Source: Mesorhizobium sp. CA14 (GTDB taxonomy: Bacteria; Pseudomonadota; Alphaproteobacteria; Rhizobiales; Rhizobiaceae). From it: a stretch of 63,132 nucleotides of DNA. Below, piece by piece: positions 63,059 to 63,132 of this stretch. The position numbers and the translations under genes are program-made. Under the pieces are notes generated by a model that was not told where the DNA came from, searched no databases, and worked only from the letters and a program-made list of their open reading frames with translations. The DNA is taken from NCBI RefSeq assembly GCF_020165195.1, contig NZ_JAIUHR010000034.1, positions 1 to 63,132 on the forward strand. Direction: 5' to 3'. Position 1 is the stretch's first letter. Each line of letters begins with the position of its first letter.

Positions 63059-63132
63059 AGAGCGGGATGAGTTTGGCTTGAATCGAAGGGATTCCCAAGG
63101 GTCTGCAAATCAGATTCAAGATGCTGGCTGGG
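63059..63132. repeat. Partial dispersed repeat at the window end
   Basis: AGAGCGGGATGAGTTTGGCT followed by an inverted pair (TTGAATC at about 63079 and GATTCAAG at about 63113). The AGAGCGGGATGAG start is a frequent rhizobial repeat. Cut by the window edge. Confidence 0.6.

Overview
The window looks like a chromosomal segment of a Rhizobiales alphaproteobacterium, most likely Mesorhizobium or a close relative. This rests on the high-GC codon use, the gene neighbourhoods (tkt-gap-pgk-fba, pstSCAB-phoU-phoB, zapA beside a DUF4164 gene, DUF1127, DUF1192 and TrcR/DUF1013 genes) and several families of short palindromic intergenic repeats of the kind scattered through rhizobial genomes. Species assignment is inference from sequence character only.

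Layout. 1-3.3 kb: a TPR periplasmic protein, rpmJ, a LprI-like secreted protein and purE-purK. 3.4-4.9 kb: a single AT-rich PIN-like gene of foreign appearance. 5-10.7 kb: a catabolic/transport cluster (SelA-like PLP lyase, RidA, four-gene polar amino-acid-type ABC importer) read away from a divergent IclR regulator, with a clear palindrome between them. 10.7-24.5 kb: housekeeping and envelope genes (two YdcH/DUF465 genes, ispG, a lytic transglycosylase, a sterol-desaturase-like hydroxylase, a hybrid kinase, a triple-PAS kinase, a prenyl synthase, mtgA, rpmF). 24.6-34.8 kb: small regulator/enzyme units (HxlR + hydrolase; GST-ArsR-AHSA1; ArsR + MFS), quinone oxidoreductase, DUF1127 genes, TrcR, and a WYL regulator near two matching 26-bp palindromes. 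35-43.8 kb: central carbon genes fba, pgk, gap and tkt with a K+/H+ antiporter between, then DUF4164 and zapA. 44-48 kb: peroxiredoxin, rpoH, rluD, a small membrane protein, a VOC protein and tRNA-Glu.

48.0-50.65 kb: a compact islet bounded by the 3' end of tRNA-Glu and a 38-nt imperfect copy of that end. It carries no integrase, but has two small winged-helix-like genes, an AT-rich multi-pass membrane protein and, newly noticed here, two paralogous 26-residue single-span membrane peptides inside duplicated promoter-leader units. This is the most unusual part of the window.

50.8-63.1 kb: a VOC enzyme, a GST with a histone-H1-like Lys/Ala tail, small secreted proteins, a four-PAS hybrid kinase and the complete phosphate regulon pstSCAB-phoU-phoB behind three tandem Pho-box heptamers. 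No phoR lies directly upstream of pstS.

Start codons were chosen by Shine-Dalgarno spacing and family-typical N-termini; functions come from motif recognition by eye, not from database searches.
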